49,716 nucleotides of DNA, taken from contig CAJUHS010000019.1 of assembly GCA_910586535.1 (NCBI GenBank), positions 1 to 49,716 of the forward strand, in the 5' to 3' direction. Below are positions 8,649 to 16,601 of the stretch, in pieces. The number at the start of each line of letters is the position of its first letter. The stretch's first letter is position 1. Source of the DNA: an uncultured Oscillospiraceae bacterium (GTDB taxonomy: Bacteria > Bacillota > Clostridia > Oscillospirales > Ruminococcaceae). The notes under the pieces were generated by a model. It made no database searches, had not been told where the DNA came from, and saw nothing but the letters and a program-made list of their open reading frames with translations. The translations under genes and the position numbers were made by a program.

Positions 8649-8685
8649 AACAAAAGCGCCCCCTTCGGACAAACCGAAAGAGCGC
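8645..8685 (-). terminator. Terminator of the 25-codon ORF
   Basis: Minus-strand hairpin (8656-8668 with 8674-8685: GCGC and TTCGG core pairs) followed by TTTTGTTTT. It abuts the XRE stop codon on the other strand. Confidence 0.7.
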
Positions 8686-8714
8686 ACACATACTCCTATA
8701 AAAGCACTATAATA

Positions 8715-8792
8715 TTACGATAGGCTTAATAAAGTGTGAACAGCTTCATAACGGCTCGTACCGATTTTTTCAAAGACATTTCTTGTTGTCAT
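8715..8792 (-). CDS. 25-residue small protein or leader peptide
   Basis: Reads MTTRNVFEKIGTSRYEAVH then TLLSLS, stop TAA. I do not recognise it. Support is positional: a sigma-A promoter at 8828-8856, a start near 8821, a strong GGGGGTG ribosome site 7 bases ahead of the ATG, and a terminator after the stop, so it forms a complete mini-transcript of about 170 bases. There is no transmembrane stretch, double-glycine leader or cysteine pattern, so nothing marks it as a bacteriocin or secreted signal. The ribosome-site region GTGAACAGCT can pair exactly with AGCTGTTCAC within codons 16-19, which would hide the start site. It could equally be a small RNA with an incidental ORF. Confidence 0.55.
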   Translation of the reverse strand: MTTRNVFEKIGTSRYEAVHTLLSLS

Positions 8793-8802
8793 AGCTGTTC
8801 AC
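8736..8802 (-). promoter_or_regulatory. Inverted repeat masking the small ORF's ribosome site
   Basis: Perfect 10-base arms at 8736-8745 and 8793-8802. In the minus-strand RNA one arm lies just after the GGGGG of the ribosome site and the other inside the coding region. Confidence 0.55.
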
Positions 8803-8827
8803 CCCCTTCTTTATAATAACTTTTTAC

Positions 8828-8856
8828 AGTTTAGCACAACTTTTAAAACTTGTCAA
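8828..8856 (-). promoter_or_regulatory. Sigma-A promoter of the 25-codon ORF
   Basis: On the minus strand TTGACA (8851-8856), 17-base spacer, TAAACT (8828-8833); transcription would begin about 8821, 29 bases before the start codon. Confidence 0.8.
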
Positions 8857-9250
8857 GAGTTTTTATCAATATCAGGAACAGTTTTTTATAAATTTTCCCC
8901 GCGGTTTTCATACAGTTTTCACAAAGCGGGTGTATACTTTAGCCATAGTCAAAAACAAAATTTCATGTTTATAAAAATATGCGCGCAGGGAAGCGGACAT
9001 ATTATCAGGCGCTCGGAAACAATAACGGGCTGCTCCGACTTTGACTGTTTTTCTGCCGTCCTCGTCTCATCGGGCGGATTCCATTCGCTTATGTATATGC
9101 AGTGGAATCCGCGGTTTCCGACAGAAAGCGGGCGGCGCCCACCGACAGTCTGCGGGATTCCCCCCTCCCGCAGTTATCCATATAGATCCCCATAATACCG
9201 AAAGTCCCCTGTCTCATAAAAGGCAGGGGGCTTTCGGTATTATCCGATGA
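8857..9250. other. Gene-free region with two strong hairpins
   Basis: No convincing gene: the open frame at 8965-9195 lacks a ribosome site and resembles nothing. Two inverted repeats stand out. GCGGATTCCA/TGGAATCCGC (9074-9083, 9103-9112) is perfect. AATACCGAAAG/CTTTCGGTATT (9194-9204, 9231-9241) is perfect at the base and continues with a near-perfect CCCCTG/CAGGGG. Neither is followed by a T tract. They could belong to a small RNA or act as transcript ends. Confidence 0.5.
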
Positions 9251-9287
9251 AAAAAAGACTCGTTCCGAAAGCGCCGGGACGAGTCTT
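9251..9287 (-). terminator. Terminator of ftsZ
   Basis: Minus-strand arms AAGACTCGT/ACGAGTCTT around a G/C-rich core, followed by six T; it lies within 42 bases beyond the ftsZ stop. Confidence 0.88.
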
Positions 9288-9292
9288 AAAGT

Positions 9293-10378
9293 TTATGTTC
9301 TGTCGTTGAAGATACCAAGCAGTGCGCTGTAATCGTCTATTGCCGACGACGGAGCGGGAGCCGCGTCTTCGGAAGCCGTATCCACCGGAGAATCCGCTTT
9401 TACGACGTTTCCTGCGCCGAAATCCTTGAAGCCCGAAGCAATAACGGTGAGGTTGATCTCGTCCTCCATTTTCTCGTCAAAGCTTGCGCCGAAGATAAGC
9501 TCAACATCGGGATCGGCAGCCTCGGTGATAAGCTTTGTAGCCGTATCAATATCGGTTGAAAGCGCGTCCTCGGACATAACGATATTTACCAGAAGCCTTG
9601 TAGCACCGCTGATAGAGGTCTCAAGCAGAGGACTTGTGATAACGGCGTTTGCAGCCTCGGCAGCCTTGTCCTTGCCCGAACCGTGGCCGATAGCCATATG
9701 CGCATAGCCCGCGTTCTTCATAGTGGTCTCAACGTCCGCAAAGTCAAGATTGATAAAGCCGTCTACTGTGATAAGCTCGGCAATGGACTTAACGCCCGTT
9801 TTAAGTATATTATCCGCCATAGCGAAGCTTTCCTTCATAGTAAGGGGCTTGTCGCTGGTGGAGATAAGTCTCTCATTGGGGATCACCACAAGGGAATCCA
9901 CGTTTTTCATAAGCTCGCCTATGCCGCGCTCCGCCTGCACCATTTTGGCTTTCTGCTCAAAATTGAAAGGCTTCGTTACAACGGCAACGGTAAGGATATC
10001 CATTTCCTTGGCTACCTCGGCAACGACGGGAGCCGCGCCTGTACCCGTACCTCCGCCCATACCCGCGGCAATAAACACCATAGTCGCGCCTTTGAGAGCG
10101 GCAGCGATCTCGTCCCGGTTTTCCTGAGCGGAACGCTCGCCTATTTCGGGCTTGTTTCCTGCGCCGCGTCCTCTCGTAAGCTTTTCGCCGATCTGCACCT
10201 TTGTGGAAGCTTTGGAGGAACGCAATGCGGCGGCGTCGGTATTCACGGCGATGAACTCAACGTCGAAAATACCCTCCGTAGCCATGCAGTTAAGCGCGTT
10301 TCCGCCGCCTCCGCCGACGCCAACGACTTTTATATTAATATCGGAAAAGACTTCCTCGTTATCGACAGAAAATCCCAT
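9293..10378 (-). CDS. ftsZ: Cell division GTPase FtsZ
   Basis: 361 residues. FtsZ polymerises with GTP into the ring that scaffolds the divisome. Visible are the N-terminal glycine-rich nucleotide loop (GVGGGGGNALN, 20-30), the tubulin signature GGGTGTG (108-114) and the T7 catalytic loop (GFINLDFADV). The linker after about residue 325 is short (A/P/S-rich), and the C-terminal peptide reads IDDYSALLGIFNDRT. It keeps the acidic and hydrophobic pattern but lacks the DIPxFLR core of many FtsZ tails, and there is no ftsA in the cluster. The ATG at 10378 has AGGAGG 8 bases upstream. It has its own promoter, so it is expressed separately from the mra operon, though read-through from ftsQ is possible. 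Confidence 0.97.
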   Translation of the reverse strand: MGFSVDNEEVFSDINIKVVGVGGGGGNALNCMATEGIFDVEFIAVNTDAAALRSSKASTKVQIGEKLTRGRGAGNKPEIGERSAQENRDEIAAALKGATMVFIAAGMGGGTGTGAAPVVAEVAKEMDILTVAVVTKPFNFEQKAKMVQAERGIGELMKNVDSLVVIPNERLISTSDKPLTMKESFAMADNILKTGVKSIAELITVDGFINLDFADVETTMKNAGYAHMAIGHGSGKDKAAEAANAVITSPLLETSISGATRLLVNIVMSEDALSTDIDTATKLITEAADPDVELIFGASFDEKMEDEINLTVIASGFKDFGAGNVVKADSPVDTASEDAAPAPSSAIDDYSALLGIFNDRT

Positions 10379-10422
10379 TTACAATGTCCTCCTAATTTAA
10401 ATTCCATAAAAAGCCGTATTCT

Positions 10423-10447
10423 GCGGCGGCAAACCGTAAAACGCCGC
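10423..10447 (-). promoter_or_regulatory. GC-rich hairpin in the ftsZ leader
   Basis: GCGGCG/CGCCGC arms (10423-10428, 10442-10447) in the ~135-base untranslated leader, about 45 bases ahead of the start codon. No T tract follows, so it is not an obvious terminator. Confidence 0.45.
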
Positions 10448-10520
10448 CCTCCCTTTGTTCCGCAGTACCTAAAATACCGTCAGGCTGCCGAAAGGGACAC
10501 TTTCCAGATATACAACATTT

Positions 10521-10549
10521 ATTTTAACATACTTTAAAAATTTTTTCAA
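10521..10549 (-). promoter_or_regulatory. Sigma-A promoter of ftsZ
   Basis: On the minus strand TTGAAA (10544-10549), 17-base spacer, TAAAAT (10521-10526), in the 219-base gap between ftsQ and ftsZ. Confidence 0.7.
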
Positions 10550-10597
10550 GGGTTTTATAAAAAAAACATTGAATTTAGAAAAAATTACTAAATCGCA

Positions 10598-11491
10598 TTA
10601 TTCAAAATTAAGTTTTGTTGACGTGTTTGTAGCTTCCTGAGACCCTGCGGAAGTTTCGGAAGAGGTTTCCTCTGTAACGGTTTCCGTGGCGGCCTCGGAA
10701 TTATGCAGGAATATCTCGTCTATCTGTTCCAAATCGGCTTTGCTGAGGAACTGACCGCCGTTTTCAAGCATTTTTAGCCTGCCCTCCGCGCCGGGGGATA
10801 TCCTTGTGGAGATTATTTCGTCAGCAAGTCTGAATTTGTATTCCGCGTCGGTAATAACTCCCAGCTCTATGTCTATTCTGTTATCGTAAAGACAGTTTAT
10901 ATTGAGGCGGTCGTTAACGTCAAAGCTTGTTATCTTCGACACAAATCTGTTTTCCAAAAGAGCTATAAGCTCGTAGATCACTTCGGTCTTGGTCTCGTCC
11001 TCCGACTTGAAAGTATCGCCGGGCTTCAGCTCCTCTGCGGGATTTACGCCGTAGAATACCGGCGTGTCCTCTGCGGGTTCTTCCGAAAGGCTGAGTATTT
11101 TACCGGTTTCGCTGATTATCATGTAGCCGCCCTCGTTCTGCAGGCTTGCAGTCTCAATGCACGGCACTATCAGTATTTCCACCGACGACGGCAGTTTTCT
11201 GCTGATATGCGCTTCCTCGATATAGATAAGCTCCGCGGTAATGGCTTTTTCCGCCCTGCCCAGATTTTTGCGTATCATGTTGTCGCCGCCCTGTATGCCG
11301 CTCACCCTTATTATCTCGTCGGCGGTATAGATCGACGAACCGCTTACAACTGCGGTGTCAATGTTGAAGAAGACCGTTACCGAAAGTACGGAAAAAATTA
11401 TCAGGACTATCAGCACTATCGCGCTGTAATGGAGCGACATATTGCGTTTGCGCTTCTGCTGCCCGTTTTGTCCCTTTCTTCCGTTCTGCAT
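10598..11491 (-). CDS. ftsQ: Divisome protein FtsQ/DivIB
   Basis: 297 residues from the ATG at 11491; AAAGGA lies 9 bases ahead, whereas the in-frame ATG at 11500 directly abuts it. Layout is typical: short basic cytoplasmic tail, one membrane helix (about 25-48: SAIVLIVLIIFSVLSVTVFF), then an extracytoplasmic POTRA domain (about 52-120, VVSGSSIYTADEIIRVSGI) and the beta domain. FtsQ/DivIB bridges early and late division proteins with FtsL. The last ~45 residues are a disordered T/E/S-rich tail, a composition that recurs in other surface proteins of this window. It is the last gene of the mra operon before the ftsZ promoter. Confidence 0.88.
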   Translation of the reverse strand: MQNGRKGQNGQQKRKRNMSLHYSAIVLIVLIIFSVLSVTVFFNIDTAVVSGSSIYTADEIIRVSGIQGGDNMIRKNLGRAEKAITAELIYIEEAHISRKLPSSVEILIVPCIETASLQNEGGYMIISETGKILSLSEEPAEDTPVFYGVNPAEELKPGDTFKSEDETKTEVIYELIALLENRFVSKITSFDVNDRLNINCLYDNRIDIELGVITDAEYKFRLADEIISTRISPGAEGRLKMLENGGQFLSKADLEQIDEIFLHNSEAATETVTEETSSETSAGSQEATNTSTKLNFE

Positions 11492-11533
11492 TTTTATCAT
11501 TCCTTTCGGTACGGACGGTCTGCTGCAAACCGC

Positions 11534-12802
11534 CTAAACTCTTTTTATATCCGCGCCCAGAGAGGACAGCACGCTTTCTATGTCCTCATATCCTCTGTCG
11601 ATGTAGTGTATATTTGATATTTCGCTGGTACCCTCCGCTGCAAGGGCGGCAGTGACCAGTCCCGCGCCGCCTCTCAGGTCCGGGGCTTCGGTCTTTACAC
11701 CGTAAAGCCTGTTCACACCCTCAATGACCGCAACCTTTCCCTCCACGAGGATATCCGCGCCCATTCGGGTGAGTCCCGCCACGTGTTTGTAGCGGCTCTC
11801 GAAAATGTTTTCCACGAACACCGACGTTCCCTTAGCCCTGCACAGGGAAGCCATAACAGGAGCCTGCGCGTCCGTGGGGAAACCGGGATACACCATTGTG
11901 CGTATGGGATTGACCGCTTTTAGAGGACGGTTCGCGCTGAAATAAATCTTGTCGTCCAAAGTATAGACCGAGCAGCCCATCTGCTCGAAAACAGGCAGTA
12001 TACTTTCAACGTCCCAGGGACGGCAGCCCGTGATAACGGTCTCCCCTCCCGCCGAGGCAGTGCAGGCAAGGTATGTGGCGCAGGCTATCCTGTCTGGCAT
12101 TACGGTGTAGTCGCAGCCGTGAAGCTCCTTAACGCCGTTTATGATTATCTTCCCTCCGCCGGCGCCGCTTATTTTAGCTCCGCATCGGTTGAGAAATTCC
12201 GCAAGGTCGGCAATTTCAGGTTCGCGGGCGGCGTTGCCTATTACTGTAGTACCTTCCGCAAGGGCAGCCGCCATCATAATGTTTTCTGTAGTTCCCACCG
12301 AGGGGAATGACAGGGATATCTTTGCTCCCGTAAGACCCTTTTCCGCGCGGCAGTCAAGCGCGCCGTACTCCTCTTTAATGGTAACGCCCATTTTTCTCAG
12401 GGCGGAAATGTGCATATCAATAGGCCGCGGACCAAGGTCGCAGCCGCCCGGAAGAGTTATCCTGCACCTGCCCGTTCTGCCGAGAATGGCTCCGAGAAAA
12501 AATATGGAGGAGCGCATCTCCCGCATGAGTTCATCGGAAATTTCAGGACGGGAAACGCTTTCTGGTACAATAGTGACCGTACCGTCGTCGAACTGCGCCT
12601 TACAGCCGAGATATGTAAGTATTCTCATTGCGGAATAAACGTCGGATATCCGCGGACAGTTCCGCAGCACTATTTTTTCGCCGCTTTTCCCGCACAGTAC
12701 AGCAGCCGCCATTATAGGCAGCGCAGCGTTTTTTGCTCCCTGGATACGGATCTCTCCGTTCAGCTTTTTACCTCCGTTTATAACAAGCTTCTGCAAATGC
12801 AT
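11534..12802 (-). CDS. murA: UDP-GlcNAc 1-carboxyvinyltransferase (MurA), dcw copy
   Basis: 422 residues. It adds enolpyruvate from PEP to UDP-GlcNAc, the committed step of peptidoglycan synthesis, in the cytoplasm. The KN pair near the N-terminus (GAKNAALP, 22-29) and the active-site cysteine C121 in PGGCDLGPRPID are present; this cysteine is the fosfomycin target, so the enzyme should be sensitive. The protein starts MHLQKLVINGG with AAGGGAG 8 bases upstream. It lies between murG and ftsQ, where several Clostridia keep a murA. A second, diverged copy is at 27768-29054. Confidence 0.96.
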   Translation of the reverse strand: MHLQKLVINGGKKLNGEIRIQGAKNAALPIMAAAVLCGKSGEKIVLRNCPRISDVYSAMRILTYLGCKAQFDDGTVTIVPESVSRPEISDELMREMRSSIFFLGAILGRTGRCRITLPGGCDLGPRPIDMHISALRKMGVTIKEEYGALDCRAEKGLTGAKISLSFPSVGTTENIMMAAALAEGTTVIGNAAREPEIADLAEFLNRCGAKISGAGGGKIIINGVKELHGCDYTVMPDRIACATYLACTASAGGETVITGCRPWDVESILPVFEQMGCSVYTLDDKIYFSANRPLKAVNPIRTMVYPGFPTDAQAPVMASLCRAKGTSVFVENIFESRYKHVAGLTRMGADILVEGKVAVIEGVNRLYGVKTEAPDLRGGAGLVTAALAAEGTSEISNIHYIDRGYEDIESVLSSLGADIKRV

Positions 12803-12947
12803 ATCGGCAGCTCCCTTACCGCTTTTTGTTTCATATTATGCGGTACCGCCTGAAGCGGTGCGGGATATTTTTGCCAAAGAAAAGCCTTAACGGCGCTTTT
12901 TTATTGATTTTCGGGACATTGCTCCCCGAAAGCCTTGCTTTTCCCGT

Positions 12948-14096
12948 TTATTTTTCGGAACAGCTTTTGTTCGCCAGTCTGTCAACGACTGCGTATATCC
13001 TGTCTGGAGTATTGCTGACATAGGTCTCCGCGGCGCGTCTTGCAAGCGCGTCAAGCTTCCGGGGATTTTCGATAAGCTCGCGAACCTTTTCGATAAGTAC
13101 TTCATCTGTGAGGTTTTTTTCCTCGATAACGACCGCCGCACCCGCACGTCCGAGAACCATTGCGTTGTGGTACTGGTGATTGGCGGTAACGTTTGGGGAC
13201 GGTATCAGTACCGAAGCCCTGCCCATTGCCTGGAGCTCCGATATTGTGGACGCTCCGCTGCGGCAGATAATAAGATCGGCGGCGGCTGTGCATATGTCCA
13301 TATTATGGAAGTATTCCTTTACTATAAAGCTTTTATCGTTTTCATAGTCTATGCCAAGCTCCTTTAGCTTTGGCAGAAAAGTCTCGTGACCCATTTTACC
13401 GAAGCCGTGGATATGGTTAACAGGAACGTTTTCATCCTTTTCCCACTTCAGGAGAGCCGCCGCGCCGTTATTTATTGCCCCCGCGCCCAAGCTTCCTCCG
13501 AAGCTGAAAATGCAGAGTTTATCGTCAAGACCCAGTTCCTTTTTGGCTTCCGCGCGGCTTATCGCTCCTGCGGAAAATCCTGCTCTTACGGGAAGACCCG
13601 TTACGGTATATTGAGCGCAGGCGTCAAGGTGAGCCGCAGCCTCCTCAACGGTGAGCATTACCTCGTCAACTTTTTTTGAAAGAAGACGGTTGGTTATTCC
13701 GGGAAAAGCGTTCTGCTCGTGTATAGCCGCAGGTATACCCATTTGCACGGCTTTTGCCAGAATGGGATAGCTGACGTATCCTCCGGTACCGATAACAATA
13801 TCCGGCTTAAAGCTGTCGATTATCTGCTTTGAGCGGTGTCCCGAAGCGGTCAGATAAGCCGCCGCGCGGGCATTCCGCACAAGGTTCTTGGGGGTCATCC
13901 TGCGCTGAAAGCCGCTGATCTTTATAGGAGCAAACTCATATCCCGCCTTTGGTATCAGATTTGCCTCCATGCCGTTGGGAGTGCCCGCAAAGAGAAATTC
14001 CGCGTCGGGACGGCGTTCCTTTATTATCGAAGCAATGGCAAGAGCGGGATTTATATGTCCCCCTGTGCCGCCTCCTGCCATAAGAACCTTTAACAT
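12948..14096 (-). CDS. murG: Lipid II-forming GlcNAc transferase MurG
   Basis: 382 residues from the ATG at 14096 (MLKVLMAGGGTGGHI); GAGGG lies 8 bases upstream. An upstream in-frame start at 14141 would run through a palindrome and is unlikely. MurG transfers GlcNAc from UDP-GlcNAc to lipid I at the inner membrane face. The glycine-rich loop GGGTGGH (8-14) and the C-terminal donor site (GASTISELQAMG, then PSPNVTANHQYHNA) are intact; these are GT28 hallmarks. The 5' region is odd: a palindrome and a decayed copy of the ftsW 3' end lie between it and ftsW. Confidence 0.96.
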   Translation of the reverse strand: MLKVLMAGGGTGGHINPALAIASIIKERRPDAEFLFAGTPNGMEANLIPKAGYEFAPIKISGFQRRMTPKNLVRNARAAAYLTASGHRSKQIIDSFKPDIVIGTGGYVSYPILAKAVQMGIPAAIHEQNAFPGITNRLLSKKVDEVMLTVEEAAAHLDACAQYTVTGLPVRAGFSAGAISRAEAKKELGLDDKLCIFSFGGSLGAGAINNGAAALLKWEKDENVPVNHIHGFGKMGHETFLPKLKELGIDYENDKSFIVKEYFHNMDICTAAADLIICRSGASTISELQAMGRASVLIPSPNVTANHQYHNAMVLGRAGAAVVIEEKNLTDEVLIEKVRELIENPRKLDALARRAAETYVSNTPDRIYAVVDRLANKSCSEK

Positions 14097-14116
14097 AATT
14101 TTGCCCTCACTCTGTA

Positions 14117-14137
14117 GGGGACGGTTCTCCCGTCCCC
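14117..14137. repeat. Palindrome GGGGACGG/CCGTCCCC upstream of murG
   Basis: Perfect 8-base arms with a 5-base loop (TTCTC), 21 bases from the murG start. The GGGGACGGTTCT core resembles short dispersed palindromes seen in other Firmicutes genomes (recollection, not checked). It may be a REP-like remnant or a translational control hairpin. Confidence 0.6.
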
Positions 14138-14142
14138 GCATT

Positions 14143-14213
14143 TACGTTTCTGTTATGGACTGCTTTGAAATGTTGAGAATAATACCCATTTGTACAAGCT
14201 ACATGATAAGAGC
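14143..14213 (-). pseudogene. Decayed tandem duplicate of the ftsW 3' end
   Basis: These 71 bases match 14231-14301, the last codons of ftsW, with a constant 88-base offset and about nine differences. Read on the minus strand it gives ALIM-stop-LVQMGIILNISKQS, where the intact gene reads ALIMQLVQMGIILNISRQS: the glutamine codon is now TAG. It is therefore a non-coding relic, lying between ftsW and murG. Confidence 0.85.
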
Positions 14214-14229
14214 CGCTTTTCGACATCTT

Positions 14230-15480
14230 CTACGTTTCTATTATTGACTGTCTCGAAATGTTGAGTATGATACCCATTTGTACAAGCTGCATAATAAGAG
14301 CTGTTCCGCCGTAGCTGAAAAACGGCAGGGACACGCCCGTGTTGGGTATGGTGTTGGTTACAACGGCAATATTCAGCAGCGCCTGCAAGCCTATCTGCAC
14401 CGTAAGTCCCACCGCAAGCATCATGCCGTATTTGTCGGGAGCCTTTGAAGCTATATACATTCCGCGGCAGATAAAAAGCAGGAACAGGATTATTACCATA
14501 AGCGCGCCCACAAAGCCAAGCTCCTCGCAGACTACGGCGAAAACAAAGTCGTTTTTTGCTTCGGGAAGATACAGGAACTTCTGTCGGGAATTTCCAAGTC
14601 CCAAACCGAAAAGTCCTCCGGAACCGATAGCGATAAGACTGTTTTTCGTCTGCCATGTGGCGTTGGAGGCTTCCGCTCCAAAAGGGTCTGTCCAGGACAT
14701 CATCCGCTTTTCAAAGTAGCTGAAATCCTTTAGCTCTATCAGTATGAACAGCGCGGCGGCAAGAGCGACAACGCCAAAAACTCCCAGAACAAGCAGGTGC
14801 TTTACCCTTGAGCCGCCCACAAACATCATGATGATCCCGATAGCGCAGATAATGATAGTTCCCGAAAGGTGGGGCTGGAGCATCATCAGCAGAACTACTA
14901 TTCCGAGACAGCCCAGAAACGGCACTATCCCGTACTTAAAGTATTTCATTTTGGAATAGTTTACCGATATAAGGTACGCAAAAAGCATTATGATAGCAAG
15001 CTTCATAAGCTCCGAGGGCTGGAACGAAGGCAGTCCGGGAAACTTTACCCAGCGGTACGAGTCATTGTGCGGGTCGGTAAAGGGCCCCACCCTGCACATT
15101 ATCAGCAGTACAACGCACATACCGTAAAAGCCGTAAGCGATTATGGGCTTTCTGAACCAGTGGTAATCGAAAAAGGACGCGAAGAACATTCCCACCAGGC
15201 CTATTCCCGCCATTCCCAGCTGACTGCGGACGTATGCGGTGCCGTCTCCGCCCTCTTCCTTTATCGCCCATGCATAGCCCGCCGAGAACATCATGATGAT
15301 GCCCATTACCAGCAGTATCATTACGATGAGCAGAAACGGATAGTCTATAGGTCCGGTCGCTATTTTTTCTCGGTACCCCGCAGAGGTGCCGCCGGACGTT
15401 ATTCTTTTTTTCCGCGCGCTGTTTCCGTTGGGCGCGCTTCTTCTTTTGCCGTTCGGAACGGCGCTTGACGCGTTCTGCAC
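14230..15480 (-). CDS. ftsW: Lipid II polymerase FtsW/SpoVE (SEDS family)
   Basis: 416 residues: a ~40-residue basic cytoplasmic tail, then about ten membrane helices. SEDS signatures are present: SYRWVKFPGLPSFQPSEL-type loop (about 140-160) and the C-terminal NTIPNTGVSLPFFSYGG. SEDS proteins polymerise lipid II into glycan strands together with a class B PBP, here the one encoded at 19535-21844. Start is GTG at 15480, with GGAGG 7 bases upstream. It sits between mraY and murG. FtsW and SpoVE cannot be told apart by sequence alone. Its 3' end has been partly duplicated downstream. Confidence 0.93.
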   Translation of the reverse strand: MQNASSAVPNGKRRSAPNGNSARKKRITSGGTSAGYREKIATGPIDYPFLLIVMILLVMGIIMMFSAGYAWAIKEEGGDGTAYVRSQLGMAGIGLVGMFFASFFDYHWFRKPIIAYGFYGMCVVLLIMCRVGPFTDPHNDSYRWVKFPGLPSFQPSELMKLAIIMLFAYLISVNYSKMKYFKYGIVPFLGCLGIVVLLMMLQPHLSGTIIICAIGIIMMFVGGSRVKHLLVLGVFGVVALAAALFILIELKDFSYFEKRMMSWTDPFGAEASNATWQTKNSLIAIGSGGLFGLGLGNSRQKFLYLPEAKNDFVFAVVCEELGFVGALMVIILFLLFICRGMYIASKAPDKYGMMLAVGLTVQIGLQALLNIAVVTNTIPNTGVSLPFFSYGGTALIMQLVQMGIILNISRQSIIET

Positions 15481-15519
15481 CGGTATTCCTCCTTTGGGAT
15501 AAATTCATAATTGCTTGAA

Positions 15520-16533
15520 TTATAAGAGATTGTAGATCAGATTTGCCGCAATGCCCGCGATAAGGGCGGCTGTCGTAAACAGGATAACTATTTTGTATTC
15601 GGAATATCCGCAAAGCTCAAAATGATGATGTACCGGGGACATCTTGAAAAGCCTTTTGCCCTTTGTGAGCTTGAAGTAGGTAACCTGAACCACCACCGAA
15701 AGCGCGTCAAGAACGTACACTATTGCTATCAGCGCAAGCAGCAGGTGCTTGTGCATGGCAAAGCCCATTGCGCAGACCGCTCCCCCAAGGAACATTGAGC
15801 CTGTGTCTCCCATAAAGACCTTTGCGGGGTGCAGGTTCCAGACGAGAAAGCCAAGGCAGGCTCCCGCAAGAGCCATGGCAAATATGGAGTACTCCCACTC
15901 GCCCATTGCCGCGCAGAGCATTACAAAAGAAAGTCCCGCTATAACCGTAACAGAGCCGCAGAGTCCGTCCACACCGTCGGTGAGGTTCACCGCGTTGGTG
16001 AGGAAGATAAGGTACAGCACCATTACCGGGTAATAAAATATACCGAAATCCACGTCGCCGAAAAAGGGAAAAGCGATAGCCGTGGAACGGTCTCCCAGCA
16101 GCCAAAGCGCGTACAGGAACGCCGCGCTTAAAATGAACTGCATGACCATTTTCTGCTTTGCTTTAAGACCTAAATTCTGCTTTTTTACCGCTTTTATATA
16201 GTCGTCGGTAAAGCCTATGCAGCCGTTCAGAAGCGCAAAGGCAAGTCCTGCAAGCAGACGATAAAGTCCCGTATTGTCGGGAACTGCCGTTCCGCCGCTT
16301 TGTCTGAAGCGGAATATTGCATACCCTGCGGCAGCAGCGGCAACAGTACCTATAATAAACATAAAGCCGCCCATCATTGGAGTGCCCTGCTTGCTTTTGT
16401 GCCATGCGGGACCTTTCTCATATATAGTCTGACCGAAATGCAGCTTTTTAAGCAGCGGAATGAGAAAAATTCCCGTTACCGCCGATACGCCGAAAGCTAT
16501 CAGCGCAACCACCGTGTTTACCCAGAACGGCAT
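15520..16533 (-). CDS. mraY: Phospho-MurNAc-pentapeptide transferase MraY
   Basis: 337 residues with about ten membrane helices. MraY attaches phospho-MurNAc-pentapeptide to undecaprenyl phosphate, making lipid I. Family motifs are clear: QGTPMMGG near residue 50, the DDYIK aspartate pair, NLTDGVDGL, FMGDTGSMFLGG and the histidine cluster HHHFELCGYSE. The ATG at 16533 has only a weak GGTGGTG ribosome site. murD, which often follows mraY, is missing here; ftsW comes next. Confidence 0.96.
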   Translation of the reverse strand: MPFWVNTVVALIAFGVSAVTGIFLIPLLKKLHFGQTIYEKGPAWHKSKQGTPMMGGFMFIIGTVAAAAAGYAIFRFRQSGGTAVPDNTGLYRLLAGLAFALLNGCIGFTDDYIKAVKKQNLGLKAKQKMVMQFILSAAFLYALWLLGDRSTAIAFPFFGDVDFGIFYYPVMVLYLIFLTNAVNLTDGVDGLCGSVTVIAGLSFVMLCAAMGEWEYSIFAMALAGACLGFLVWNLHPAKVFMGDTGSMFLGGAVCAMGFAMHKHLLLALIAIVYVLDALSVVVQVTYFKLTKGKRLFKMSPVHHHFELCGYSEYKIVILFTTAALIAGIAANLIYNLL

Positions 16534-16601
16534 TTAACGCACCACCATAACCAAAATTTTATTCTGTCAGCAATATTTTGCCAATAGTATACTTTAAGTA
16601 A

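Noticed and set aside
8409..8792. Peptide-pheromone quorum system formed by the XRE regulator and the 25-residue ORF
   Set aside because: The regulator has no TPR peptide-binding domain (79 residues only) and the peptide has no secretion or processing signal.
8965..9195. 76-codon plus-strand ORF upstream of the ftsZ terminator
   Set aside because: No ribosome site, atypical composition, overlaps two hairpins; treated as structured non-coding sequence.
9683..10537. 284-codon open frame opposite ftsZ
   Set aside because: Shadow of the well-supported ftsZ gene; histidine-rich composition and no start signals.
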